Shown here piece by piece: positions 37,427-48,572 of a stretch of DNA of 64,000 nucleotides. Numbering within the stretch: the stretch's first letter is position 1; every line of letters begins with the position of its first letter. The DNA comes from Azadirachta indica. Its lineage: Eukaryota; Streptophyta; Magnoliopsida; Sapindales; Meliaceae. A program made the position numbers and the translations under genes. The notes beneath the pieces are model-generated. The model was not told where the DNA came from and searched no databases. It was given only the letters and a program-made list of their open reading frames with translations. Location: contig CM040443.1 in NCBI GenBank assembly GCA_022749755.1, positions 17,699,244 to 17,763,243 on the forward strand. The letters run 5' to 3'.

Positions 37427-38797
37427 TCAATCAAGCAACAATGCTACCTTATCTTTAAGGCTACTTTTCGTTTTTATCAGGGGTACATTTTCCTGTCCAA
37501 CATCATTCTGACTCCGCTTGCTAAACCCATTGGAAAAATCAACATCATTTCTTGTAAATTTGGTTCTAGTTTCCTCCTCTAAAGGTTTCTTCAGCAAAGG
37601 ACCCAAAAATAGATCTAGCATGTCCTGTGCAGGATCCCCTGTTCTGTCAGAAGAGAGCAAACTTTGGTCGCTTGTCAAACTCAGATTTGAATTACAAAAA
37701 GCCACTGCTGAATCAGTAGGTAATTTGTAGATATCATTAGAACCCCTCAAATCATTCTGAAAACAAGTAGGAGCTGAAAGTAGCTTTCCTGATTCAAAAT
37801 CTTTATTTGAAGATTGTAGTCCAACTGTATCCCTATCAGCTTGGACGTACTGCACAAAAATAATTTAAATTTGAGATTTCTTAACTTATTCAATTCTCCA
37901 AAAACTTTCACTTCTTCTATCATGCCATAAACTAAATTCAGTAGAACGTACCTAAATTAAGCATCAATTTGGCAATGGCAATTAGCATCATATAAGAACT
38001 ACATTACAAAATATAGATACTTATCCATGTGTTTGGTTAACTAGCAGTGATTCTTAAATTAGCACATAGTTACAAACTAAATAAAATAGCATTTGGAGTG
38101 CTTTAGAGATAGCACTTGGCAATTTAACGACTTTTCTGAGAAAAATAGCGCTAGAATTCATAAGCACCACAGATTATAAGCATTTTTTTCTTTAGCCTTC
38201 CCTAACAAACCCCAACCCTAAAATACTCTATGGTACAAATTTTTTTATGAAAATTCAAGAATAATTATTTGTTTTAAAGGTCTGTATCAAATTTCATTAG
38301 AATTATGAGTGATGTTAAATTAACACATAATTACATGCTAATTAAAGTAGCACTGCACTTGCAAACAAACCCTAATTACTCTCTAGCATAAAATCTAATA
38401 CGAGAATTCGAAGTAATTCACTGCAAATCACCTCCTTAGCAATGATGAGTAGATCTTCGACGGTCAGCGTCATTTCTCCGTCTTCATCTTCATCATCGTC
38501 TTCAATTTCATCACTCTTCGGCTTCAGTTTCTTTGTTCTATCAACTCCATTATACCTTTTCTTCTTCTTCTTCTTCTTCTTCTTCTTCTTCATCACGGTG
38601 ACAATTTCTGCTTCTTCTTCTCCTTGTCGAGTTGATTTTCTTCTCTTTGTTTCACATGTCACAACAGGATTTGAATTAGCGTCAGAAATTTCCTTGGAAA
38701 TGCCCGCATCTCCATTATCAGTTTTCCGTACGTTCGCCATCCACGACGGTAACCGCCGTCTGCTTCCGTTCTCTGCTTCAGCACCAACTCTACTCAT
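37427..38797 (-). CDS. Plant protein of unknown function, Lys-rich, probably nuclear
   Basis: Two exons: 38432-38797 (ATG at 38797) and 37427-37849, joined by GAG|GTGATT and TGCAG|TAC in phase 0; 262 aa. The N-terminus reads MSRVGAEAENGSRRRLPSWM, a start I associate with a conserved but uncharacterised plant family. Residues ~71-83 are a 12-Lys plus Arg run, followed by KKLKPKSDE and an acidic block EIEDDDEDEDGE, then LTVEDLLIIAKE. Exon 2 contains DPAQDMLDLFLGPLLKKPLE and ends SLKDKVALLLD. There is no known enzymatic domain. The basic run suggests a nuclear localisation signal; the conserved LTVEDLL and DMLDLFLGPLLKK helices look like interaction motifs (inference). The upstream flank is short: a 9.6-kb MULE starts 196 bases before the ATG. 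Confidence 0.82.
38561..38596. repeat. (TTC)n microsatellite inside coding exon
   Basis: Plus-strand TTC triplets encode the poly-Lys run of the minus-strand gene. A coding microsatellite of this length is likely to vary between individuals. Confidence 0.95.
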
Positions 38798-38984
38798 TTT
38801 TGCTTTTTCCCCTGAGTCTGATTTAGTAAGAAACCTCAAAACTAATTACAAAATTGAAGAGGAATGTTAATAATTATTAAGAATTTCAATAAATCGCCAT
38901 CAACCTTTTGAGGGTTTTGCAGAAAACCTCAAATTATATGAATATGTACAAAAACCATGCTAAATCTGATCCCAAATTATGCAA

Positions 38985-38993
38985 AAATATTTT
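38985..38993 (+). repeat. MULE target-site duplication, left copy
   Basis: AAATATTTT directly before the left inverted repeat. Identical copies lie at 48564-48572 and 49310-49318. Nine bases is the Mutator-superfamily length. Confidence 0.8.
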
Positions 38994-39191
38994 TGAACAT
39001 TATCCAAAATAGTTATGTTTTTGAACGAATTTAACATAATAATCTCTTTAATAATTTGCTCAATAAACTAGCCTAAAATTCACGAATCGGACAAAAATAT
39101 CCTTCAAATAGCCTTTATACACAAAACATAAGATTTTCCTCTTTTTTTCCACTTTCAATAACTCTAAATCTCACCCCAAAAAATTTTCCAA
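38994..39191 (+). repeat. MULE left terminal inverted repeat
   Basis: About 198 bases matching 48360-48563 in inverted orientation with scattered mismatches and small indels. The inner limit is approximate. Confidence 0.85.
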
Positions 39192-39489
39192 ATTGTTAAA
39201 CTCTAAATCGACAAATTGAAATGGCAATTAAAAAAATCATAGTTAGAAGTGTTGGCAACAGATTCAAGTTAGTTGTAATTGGAGGCAGTAACAGTTGACA
39301 ATAGAAACAATAGCAACAGAACCAACGACGGTGTCAGTAAGTTCATTTGTGCATTTTCCTCTTTTCTTAACCAATTTTTTGAGTATTCATCATTCTAATA
39401 AATTATATTATTTGATTGGATTGTTATTATATTGTTTGATTGGATTGTTATACTTGATATTTGAAATATAATAAAGTTAGATTTGAAGT

Positions 39490-39695
39490 TGAAGAAGATG
39501 AATTGGGTATTTCTCGAGCGCACAGACTTTACTCAATTTTTTTTGTTGAGTAAAACTAAATCATACTTGATTTCTGGGTCCTTTTCGAGTGCAAAAGCCT
39601 AATTCGACTTTTTTGTCGAGTAAGGCAAAATCATACTCGACATTTTTGTTGAGTATAGATTTGCCTTACTCGACACAGGAGAAAAAATGCATAAG
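39490..39695. repeat. TCGAGTA/TACTCGA motif array in MULE sub-terminal region
   Basis: The motifs TTTCTCGAGCGCA, TTGTTGAGTAAAAC, TTTTCGAGTGCAAAAGC, TTGTCGAGTAAGGC, CATACTCGACATT and CTTACTCGACAC recur at roughly 25-45-base intervals. This is a degenerate short-unit array of the same flavour as 42060-42815. Confidence 0.6.
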
Positions 39696-39859
39696 TTTAA
39701 AACTTAATATTTAACTTTGGGGGTAAAATGCAAGACTTTAAATTGTTTTTTACGTGTAATATGTAAGAATTAAAAACTTGAGTTTTAATTTATGTTCCAT
39801 TAAAGTGAAAATATTTATGCAATTTACTCATTTTACTCGTGACCGAGTATGAATAATCA

Positions 39860-41660
39860 AATCACATTTTTTATTTATTACGAGGGATTGTTGGTCGTGT
39901 CATCGGATGGTGTTGAGACATATATTGGTGGAAGGGTACGATTTTTAACCGTACAACGAAACATCATCTATCAGCAATTAGTGTAGAGCATATACACAAT
40001 CTTGGAGATGGATTCTGCTCAATTTAGTGCTTCTATTAAAGTGAAGTTCTTAATAGTTGGTCAATCACGGGGAGCCATTGCCGCAGATATTGTCAATGAT
40101 AGTGATGTGTTAAGTCTTATGCAGTTAAATAATTTTGCTGCTTATCAATCAATGCGCGGAATGCACCCATTGTATATTACTAGTGATTGCATCGTAAGAG
40201 GGGGTCTTGAGCAACATACAATTCCTTCTCCTTTGAGGTGTGAGACAACCATTCCAGAAGTTCATACATGGCTTTTTGTGTCTTTTAGGGGTAGTAATGC
40301 TATTAGTGAATCACCAATTAGGCATTCGCCACCAATTGGACATACATCACCAATACATTGTACACAATGCTCCCTACTTCCCCATAATGAATAGGCAGTT
40401 AATTATGGATACTCGTCACCCCAATACAATGAAGATCCAACACAAAACTACTTCAATAGTGATTCGACTATGCAAAGAACTGGATTTGTTGAAAAACATT
40501 GTAGAATAAATTATTATGATGAAGATCCTACTGAAGGACATGATGTCGGGTCTAGACCAAGTCATAGGCCCACTACGTCAACAAAACATGAAGAAATTGT
40601 GTTAAGGTCATCAATGCCTGTCCAATGTACTCTTCCAATCTTACTATCGATCACCACTGCATCGCATAATGCACAATCCAGTTCAATATCTAGGGAAGTA
40701 CGAGTTGGGCACATTTTTAGAACGAAGTAAGAGTTGCACCATGACTTGAGTATAATGGTGTTGAGGAAACATTTTCAGTTCACCATTATATGCTCAACAA
40801 CTATCGGATTCGAGGCAAAATGCATTGTGCAAGGATGCAGTTGGTGGATTTGAGCTCTTAAAAATGATGGACCTAATGGGTATTTCCATGTTACATAGAT
40901 GGAAGCAAATCACACTTGTTGAAACAATCAGTTACAAAATGGGCATCATTAGGCAAGCAGTCGACTCATTGGAAAGTTTGTGATGCATAAGTTTCAGGAC
41001 CTCGGTAGAATTTATACCTCAAAAAATATTCAAAATGATATACAGAAAGAGTACTGCGTGCTTTTATCATATTGATCAGCATGGTTGGCTAAGGAAGAAA
41101 GATGTCGATTGGCAAATGGAGATCCAGCAAATTCATTCCAACTATTACCATAATACTGCCATGTTGTAAGACAAAAATCCAAGGATAGTAACACATATAG
41201 AAATAGATGACGATGACCATTTTTTATATTTTTTCCATGGCGATGGGCTTGTCTATCTACGAGTTTTGTTCATCCATTCGTCCTATGATTGCATTAGACA
41301 GGACTTTTTTAAGGGGAACATATCAAGGAACTATGTTGTGGCTATCGCTAAAGATAGAAATGACAAAATATATCTTATTGCATTTGGGATTCGGGACTTT
41401 AAGAATGATGCTTCATGGGAATGGTTCTTGACTAAATTGATAAGGGCACTCGACCATGTATCTAATTTGGTTTTTGTATCTGACAGACATAATTCCATTG
41501 AAAAAGGCGTAAGTATTGTCTTTCTGTATGCATATCATCATGCCTTCTGCATTTATCTTGTCTTCATAAACATGAAACCTGACTATAAGATAAGATTAAA
41601 AAAGTTAGACAATTTCGAAGCAGGATACTTTCAAGCTGCAAAGGCATATCAATTTTGAAA
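39860..41660 (+). pseudogene. mudrA-like transposase relic of the 9.57-kb MULE
   Basis: Start-like region at 40002 (MEMDSAQFSASIKVKFLIVG...), with NDSDVLSLMQLNNF, a MULE N-terminal segment. At 41266-41460 the core reads SSYDCIRQDFFKGNISRNYV, then DRNDKIYLIAFGIRDFKNDA and SWEWFLTKLIRALDHV, followed by VFVSDRHNSIEKGVS. This is the family's D.TFLKG.Y.G...A...D.N.QI.P.AF.I...ENDASW.WF..L...D....I.SDRH..I pattern; the neighbouring frame supplies ALDRTFLRGTYQGT. The alternation of frames shows a shift near 41300. Several further stops and the lack of a readable C-terminus mark it as dead. Confidence 0.85.
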
Positions 41661-42059
41661 GTTCAATTGCCACGTGGTCGATTTAAGGTCAATATACCTA
41701 AAAGCAGCAAACTATTCAGAGAACGATGTTGGGTTCCATAAGTGGGCTAGAGTGCATTACAAATAAATGGAATAACTTCCATTAATATACATATTGATCG
41801 GGAAACTGATAACATATGTTCTGAATCAACAAAATAAAGTTAATAACAAACAAACATCGAAAAAGAATGATATGAACGTGTTTTGAAGTATTAGTGATTT
41901 ATTTTGTTATTTATATGAACCCTATTTTGTCATTACAAATAATAGGACCTTATCCCTTAAATTTTTGTGGCACCTTAAACTACAAAATTAAATATATGTT
42001 CCATTAAATTCAAACATTTGGCGAAGTTTAAAACTATGCCCCTTAATAATAGGGCGATG

Positions 42060-42815
42060 TTTGAAAAGAAGGTATTTTGGGCACTCCATATACGGGCTTG
42101 ACAAACTCCTATTTATTGAGCACTCGAGACTTAGTAATTTGTCAAGTGTTTTAGAACATTTGTAGCTTTTGTTGAGTGTGGCTTGATTGTCAAGCACTAG
42201 AAAATATGCACTTTGTCAAGCGAGACTAACCCACAGTCTTCGCTCGACGAACTCCTACCTATCGAGCACTTGAAAATTGGTAATTTATCGAGTCTTCTAG
42301 AACCTTTGTAGCTTTTGTTGAGCATGTCTTGATTGTCGAGTGTCAAACAATATGCACTTTGTCGAGCGAGACTAATTAGGCCAAAACACCCTCCCACAGC
42401 CTTCGCTCGACAAATTCCTATTTATCGAGCACTCAAGACTTGGTAATTTGTCAAGTGTTCTAGAACCTTTGTAGCTTTTGTTGAGCGTGGCTTAATTGTT
42501 GAGGGCCGCACAATATAGTCTTTGTCCAGCGAGACTAATTCAGCAAACTCCTACTTATTGAGTGCTTGAGATTTAGTAATTTGTCGAGTATTCTAGAACC
42601 TTTGTAGCTTTTGTCGAGTGCAGCTAAATTGTCAAGGGTCGGACAATATGCACTTTCTCGGGCGAAACTAATTAGGCCAAAACACCCTTTCATAGTCTTT
42701 GTCGACAAGGGTTCTTCAATCAAGAACTTGAAAATCATTTAATTATTGAGTATTTCGGAAAATAGTTTGATTTTGTTGAGCGTGACTTGATTTTTAAGGG
42801 CTCAACAATTGAGAC
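42060..42815. repeat. ~133-163-bp tandem array in the MULE
   Basis: About 4.7 units beginning near 42100, 42246, 42409, 42543 and 42703. Each contains ACTCCTATTTATCGAGCACT-like sequence, then TTGGTAATTTGTC, GAACCTTTGTAGCTTTTGTT, and CAATATGCACTTTGTCGAGC. Some units carry an extra CTAATTAGGCCAAAACACCC. Short TCGAG/TCGAC words recur within the unit. It lies between the transposase relic and the Ulp1-like relic. Confidence 0.88.
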
Positions 42816-43024
42816 CGTCGAATGTCAGTATAATGGTATAAATTATGCCTTATTTGAAACAATTTGATTTTCAATGCAATGAGGTTTTTCTTAATACCTA
42901 GTGTAAGTTTATTGGTCAAGAGTAATTGATTAGTTACTTGTATGATTATCTTTAGTATATGTGCCCACAACTTAACTAGAATGAAACAAGTACTACAATG
43001 AAACACATAATATAAAATGACAAA

Positions 43025-43078
43025 TTAATATATATAGATATATATATATGTATATATGTATATATATTTATATACACA
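43025..43078. repeat. TA-rich microsatellite
   Basis: TATATA run with GTATATATGT interruptions. Confidence 0.8.
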
Positions 43079-43140
43079 GATCAGTATGTATAAAAAAGGT
43101 AGCATTTATCTAACATGTAGTTAACTGCAACAATTTGTTA

Positions 43141-46100
43141 ACAAATAAATTAACGATAATTTTCCTCCTAAAGAGGGGGTCGTGCTCAAGTGTAAAGTCA
43201 AAAGGTTGTCCTAACCCTAAGTACTTAATAAACTTAAGTGTGAAAATACCCCGATCTTCGCTCTTTGGTGCCTAATGGGGTACATCCTCCAATGGTCGTA
43301 TATAGGTGAAGGTTGAGATGTTATCCTCCAAATCAGTCCGTTCTATGTAGACCCCACTATGACACAGGAGATGGGGTAACAATATGTACAATGGCTGCAT
43401 CACCTCTTTCATCTTAGCCTCATTATGTGCCAATGGTAATGAATCATAAACTCTGATATCTCTATCACTAATATTCACAGCACATGCAACCTAATGGTCA
43501 TTACAAAGCGGAGCTGGAATGTATATAATGTTGATCGTCAACTAAGCCCAACGGACACCTTTCTAGTCACCCCTAACATGATGTTCGATGTCAACATTGT
43601 CGTAAAATAGACCCTCCTCAAGGACCCCATCCTTGACTTCCTGAAACACATATGCCAAATTGGGTTAAAATATAAAACAATAATCGTGTCAGAATATTGT
43701 GTATTTAGAGTAAAGTAAGCAACAGTAATAATATGAAATACTTATGTAGAGATGAGTAGATGCAATAGTCCACCGCTGTGGGTTAATTGATGGCAATGTT
43801 AGTTCCCAGTAAGCCACAACATCCAAGTACTCATCAATATGTTGTAGTTGACAACACACATTAGTGTTAGACATTTGACTATTAAGGGAATTAACATATC
43901 ATAGATCAACGACATTATGTTAATACATACACAGTTCTCTAGCCATTTGCCAGGGTCAGAAATGCCTCGAAGCCACTTAGGGGTCATTATCATTCTTTAA
44001 GTCTTAATTCGAGCCTCTAACTACTCTAACCATTGAACGTAGTTTGCATAATGATTCTCAGAGCATGGGGTTTTGGGATTTCGTGTATAAGAAGCTCTGT
44101 ATCAAGGACGAGGTTTGTATGGAAAGCCAACACGCCTTTTTCATGAAGGATGGTGTATAGACTCTATGCATAATGACCTGGTCTATATCTCCGACCATAT
44201 TGACTTAGTGCATCACCCTTTACGGCCTCGTAATGATACAAATGCTGTCTCCTGCTAATTCTTCCTCATGTTGGACTGCATTATCTTCACCTTTACCTCT
44301 TGTATCTTTGGCTTGCATTATATTTTTCATGAATATCATATAAATCACAACATTCTAACAAAGTAGGAATACAATTTCCCTTGTATATTAGAATTTTTAC
44401 AACAATATAAATCTACTAAAACAATTGAACACTCTAATTAAGTGTATACATCAACCTATCCCTACAACAATAGTACTAGTGAAAGCCTCAATAATAGTAC
44501 TTGTATTACTTCCTTACCTTAAGAGGTAATATGGTCTACTCAAAGTCATCAGCATGCTATGGACCATAAGCATGCATCCATTCTCGAATCTCATGAACAA
44601 ACTACATCATATCCTCTCTTAGATCACGGATCTCTTATGTAACAACTGTAAGTCTTGCATCAAGCACTGGTAACACGTTGTCATTGTTTCGTTCATGTGT
44701 AGCATTGTCTCCGTTGAATTGGTACTCTAGTGTTTTTGAGAGCTTTGGATCCTGCATACTCGCAATGTCAATATTCACTTGTCAAAGATAAGATGATTAC
44801 AATTATCAAGGTAGATAAAAAGAGGCAAACTTGTGTTGAGTCATCTCCGTTGAGGTGTTGCTCTAGTGTTTTTGAGCATTTGTCCTACATACCCGCAGTG
44901 TTAATATTCACTTGTTAGAAATAAAATGATTCAATTATCAAGGTAGATAAAAGAAGCAAACCTGTGCACAATCGTCTTTGGTAAAGGGCTACTCTGTTGT
45001 TTCCGAGTGTTTAGGATCCTGTATAGTAATGGCGTTAATATTGATTTGTTAGAAATAAGGTAATTATAATTGTTAGGATAGAGGAAATAAGCAAACCCCT
45101 ATATTCATGGCTACAACTGTATGGTGGTCGGAAAATAAGTGATCCCCATATTCACCCTTTTTCTCGATGCCTGCTAATTGTAGTAGTTTTGCTCTGTAAG
45201 GTGTACCCAACTCCATAACCAGTGGCTCTAATGTTCGGATAATAGTAGGTGGCTGCAAACAAAAAGAACAAATTGTATTACACTTGTACTCGTACTAATA
45301 CAAAAATCAATACATTTGAAATATTTTAAAGATTCTCTAATCGATTCTTTGTTGAAAACCAACTTAAGGAGTTGCTTCCAACTGATACTCTTTGTCTTTG
45401 ACTTCCACTTAAGTATTCGAAGGATTTTGTTATTCAATTTTTTTCCCATACTTTTTTCACACTATAGAGACTGCCTCGTAAATCCACACCTTTACTTATA
45501 ATAAGCAACATGTAAGCCAATGATAGTAGCTAATGATGGTAGCATATTAAAAGACGATTATTTAAGTATAAAGTGAAAATTTTAATTATTTGGAAGGCAA
45601 TAGGACAACCCTCAAGGTTGTAGCCGTCTTTCCATTCTTGATTAGTTGCCTGCTTCTCTTTGTAATTCTTACACTGTACAACTATAACCCGGGTCAATGA
45701 TCGAAAAGAGTATCTCCAAATAATTGAAGCCCATGGGTAAGCATTGAACTGATCTAAATCATCTAACATCCATAACAACCATGTATTAACTTGATTCCTA
45801 TACCCTCGCCTAAACAAGAACTGCTCCATCAAATAAAACAATGAGAGCCGAACTGCATCAAGATCATCTATAGTGTCAAAATCCTATTTGGCAAAAGCTT
45901 CTTCTAGATTCTCCAGTGAAATGTTGATGATTTACCAAAATAAGTCTGCTTAAGCCATTCACTCCCATTAACTTCTGACGGAAAAGTCTCAAATTTCAAG
46001 CTAGTGATAAGTGCGAACTCAACACAGGAATAACGGATCATATTTCCCCTACAAGAAAACGTATTCCTTGCTCGGCATCCCCTATATGCACCTTGTGTAG

Positions 46101-46330
46101 TAGCATGTAATGAATGAGATTGTTAGAAGGACTGAGCTTCTGTATGTCGAAGAAGTGCCCTAAGCATATCTGCCTAAATAGCTCGGCCTACTAAGTTGTC
46201 AACTTTATTTTGATATTGTCAATCGTCATCAATTTCGATAAACTAGTAGGCTTGCTATGAAAGTGATCTGCTTCTCTAATTTTCAACCTCTTTTGCACCT
46301 TTACCACATTTCATGACAAAGAACAAGATA
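43141..46330 (-). pseudogene. DUF1985-Ulp1-like (C48) gene relic of the MULE
   Basis: Reading the minus strand from the right: near 45600-45840 LMEQFLFRRGYRNQVNTWLL, then LDDLDQFNAYPWASIIWRYS and WKDGYNLEGCPIAFQI, the DUF1985 signature. Near 43310-43500 the protease domain reads NDH, stop, VACAVNISDRDIRVYDSLP and VMQPLYILLPHLL. Near 43150-43260 it reads EDRGIFTLKFIKYLGLGQPF. In C48 proteases the triad is His (HW), Asp (YDS) and Cys (DCGIF). Here HW has become His-stop and DCGIF has become DRGIF, so the nucleophile is lost. The gene converges on the transposase relic. The intervening 44000-45500 is poorly readable, with many stops. Confidence 0.75.
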
Positions 46331-48199
46331 TAAATATATCCTTCAAATAAAAATTTAAAACAATTATAGTTGATTATGCACAATATAATATATGAAATAT
46401 AAAAACCTCATTCTCTTTTCCTCCATTTTTGGACCAAACAATTTATATAAAACTATATAATGAAGAAGAAAATTAAATTAAATATTGTAAATGTGCTAGG
46501 ATAGATTAATTCCAAAGTGCATATATGTGTAATAAATATTCAGACAACAGTGGGATAACCCAGTAGAATCTTATGCATCAGTAGCTTCTCCAATTGTGAA
46601 GCGAACATATAACAGTCTTTCATCAAGAAACTCAATATAATTTTCTAAGCTTATTTCCCTAATTATTATAACTTAGTGAAAAAACAAAGTTAATGTTTGT
46701 GGTAGGTGAAATGGTGGGTCAGAATTATGAATAAATTAGTCTTCAAGTCAACCAAATGATAATTTTTTTTTAACTAGTTTAAGCATGTTGACAGTGGTAT
46801 GTCTTTCTAATTCTAGATTCTATATTTTTATTTGTATTTGTTGTTGGCTTGTTTTCTTATCATTTCTAAAAGATGGACAAAGTAAACTTTTCCATGTATA
46901 CCAATTTCACTAAAATTGGAAAAAAAAAATGGAAACACTTATAATTCAGATTCCAAAACCTAGAAGAAGTCCACATGACGATGACACATTTCTCAATTTC
47001 AAGAATAATATAAGATAGTTTACAGTAAGAAAAGGTTTAATATAGCTCTCCTAGTCCCAAAAAGAGTAAGTTTGCATTATATTAAGATAATAGAAAATGA
47101 CATGCAAATAATTTAGAGACAGAGAAAGAAAATAATTGTAGATTTTTATTTGTATTTGTTGTTGCTTATTTTCTTGAAACAGGTAATTTTCATTTCTTAA
47201 AAATGGACAAAGTAAGCTTTTCCATGCTTGCCCAATTCACTAAATTTGAAAAAAAAAAAAAAAAAAAAAACATTAACAATTTGCTACATCAAATTTTGCA
47301 AATAAGAAGAATGAATCAATAATTTTGAAGTAAAGCAAATACAAAGTGACAAAGGATAGAGAAAGTCTAAAAAACAATAAATTCTATAGAGGGAAATTCA
47401 ATCCATAAGAATCTATAAAGTAATGCAAATTTGTTAGGACATCATGCTCATGTTACGCAAATATTTATATCATGTACATTAAAGGAAAAATCTTTCTACT
47501 GAAGAACAAGAACTAGTATTAAGCACATCCAAGGTTACAAATAAGAATGAAAAATCAATTTAAAAAGCCACTATTAACTCATGTCTCACGAGATTCTTCC
47601 TATGCCATGACACAATATCTTGTCTTTTCATTGTCTTTATTTCCATTAACAAACCTCATCAAGTATCACCCCTGTTCCTTTTTCATAAAAGAACTTATTA
47701 AGTGCTTATTTAAAAAGCACTCCAATAGCTATTCTTATCCCAAAATAAAATCTTTCTAACAAAACACTTGTCAATTTCTCCTCAAAAAAATACTTTTTAT
47801 CTATTTCACTTATCAGCCTAACATAACACCATACACACAACAAATTGCTTTTGATTATTTGAAAGCACTGTCTAGAATTTCAAAGGCACTATCAAAGACA
47901 ACGACCCAAAAACAGAAAGCTTACAAACAAAATCTCGTGCACAATCGTAGCCCAACATTTCACCATTTCATGTTGGCATTTCAACAAACACCACATATGT
48001 GTATTAACACAATCAAAGCCATTTCACTATTAACACTTCACTGCATTAAATTTTGCTAAGGAAATGGTGAGCTAATCTACATAGGGAAGTGAACATTGCC
48101 ATTTACATTTGCAACTAGAAGTGAATCTATGATGAGTTGAATATGAACAAGCATTGATTTCTATAAATTTAAGCGTGAAAAATAAGAAAAAAAAGAAAT
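46331..48199. other. MULE internal non-coding stretch
   Basis: No coding content is recognised. Poly-A runs occur at 46920-46929 and 47249-47270. TTTTTATTTGTATTTGTTGTTG is near-duplicated at 46830 and 47142, and AAGCTTTTCCATG/AAACTTTTCCATG follow each copy, indicating an internal diverged duplication of about 315-330 bases. Confidence 0.5.
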
Positions 48200-48212
48200 T
48201 TACCTTTCGTTT

Positions 48213-48376
48213 GCTGCCAATTGCTGGGATCCTCCACCACAATCGATTCTCTCGTCAATTCTAACTTATTGCCTACGTAGTCTGCGCCGAAAATCGACGC
48301 TGGCACTCTTGCAATTTTGGTGAAAAAACAAATTGGAAACTTAGTGTTGAGGAATTTAAGAAAATCTTTAGGGGAC
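48213..48376 (-). other. Candidate first exon near the MULE right end
   Basis: An uninterrupted minus-strand frame reads DFLKFLNTKFPICFFTKIAR, then VPASIFGADYVGNKLELTRE and SIVVEDPSNWQQTKG, and ends at a good donor (GAAAG|GTAAATTTC). There is no ATG in this frame. It may be a 5' exon of the Ulp1-like gene or a captured host fragment. I do not recognise the protein. Confidence 0.4.
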
Positions 48377-48563
48377 AGGTGATTTCAGAGATACAGGGCT
48401 TTTTAAAATGAAAAAGTGGGAAATCTTATTTTTTGTGTATAATGGCTATTTGGAGGGTACTTTTGTCTGATTTGTGAGTCTTAGGTTAGTTTGGTGCGCA
48501 AATTATTACAGAGATTATTGTAGTAAATTCATTCAAAAATATGGCTCTTTTAGGTAATTTCCC
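48360..48563 (-). repeat. MULE right terminal inverted repeat
   Basis: Inverted partner of 38994-39191. The outer end reads ...GGTAATTTCCC. Confidence 0.85.
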
Positions 48564-48572
48564 AAATATTTT
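48564..48572 (+). repeat. Shared target-site duplication
   Basis: AAATATTTT lying exactly between the 9.57-kb MULE and the 737-bp MITE; it serves as right duplication of one and left duplication of the other. Confidence 0.8.

Larger units (their letters stand above)
38994..48563. mobile_element. 9.57-kb Kaonashi-type MULE, decayed
   Basis: Terminal inverted repeats of about 200 bases: 38994-39191 and 48360-48563. The left begins TGAACATTATCCAAAATAG; the right, read in reverse complement, begins GGGAAATTACCTAAAAGAG. Long stretches then agree, for example AATTTGCTCAATAAACTAGC against AATTTGCGCACCAAACTAAC, and CCTTTATACACAAAACATAA against CCATTATACACAAAAAATAA. Nine-base target duplications AAATATTTT flank it. 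Inside are a transposase relic (plus, 39860-41660), a tandem array (42060-42815) and a DUF1985/Ulp1-like relic (minus, 43141-46330). Coding regions are broken, so it is not autonomous now. Divergence of the TIRs shows it is old. Confidence 0.88.

Noticed and set aside
38442..38870. Plus-strand Ser- and Phe-rich frame
   Set aside because: Antisense of the (TTC)n-containing exon; the minus-strand reading has good splice sites and protein-like composition.
42060..42815. CRISPR-like spaced repeats
   Set aside because: Eukaryotic nuclear DNA; units are long, contiguous and diverged, with no spacers or cas genes.
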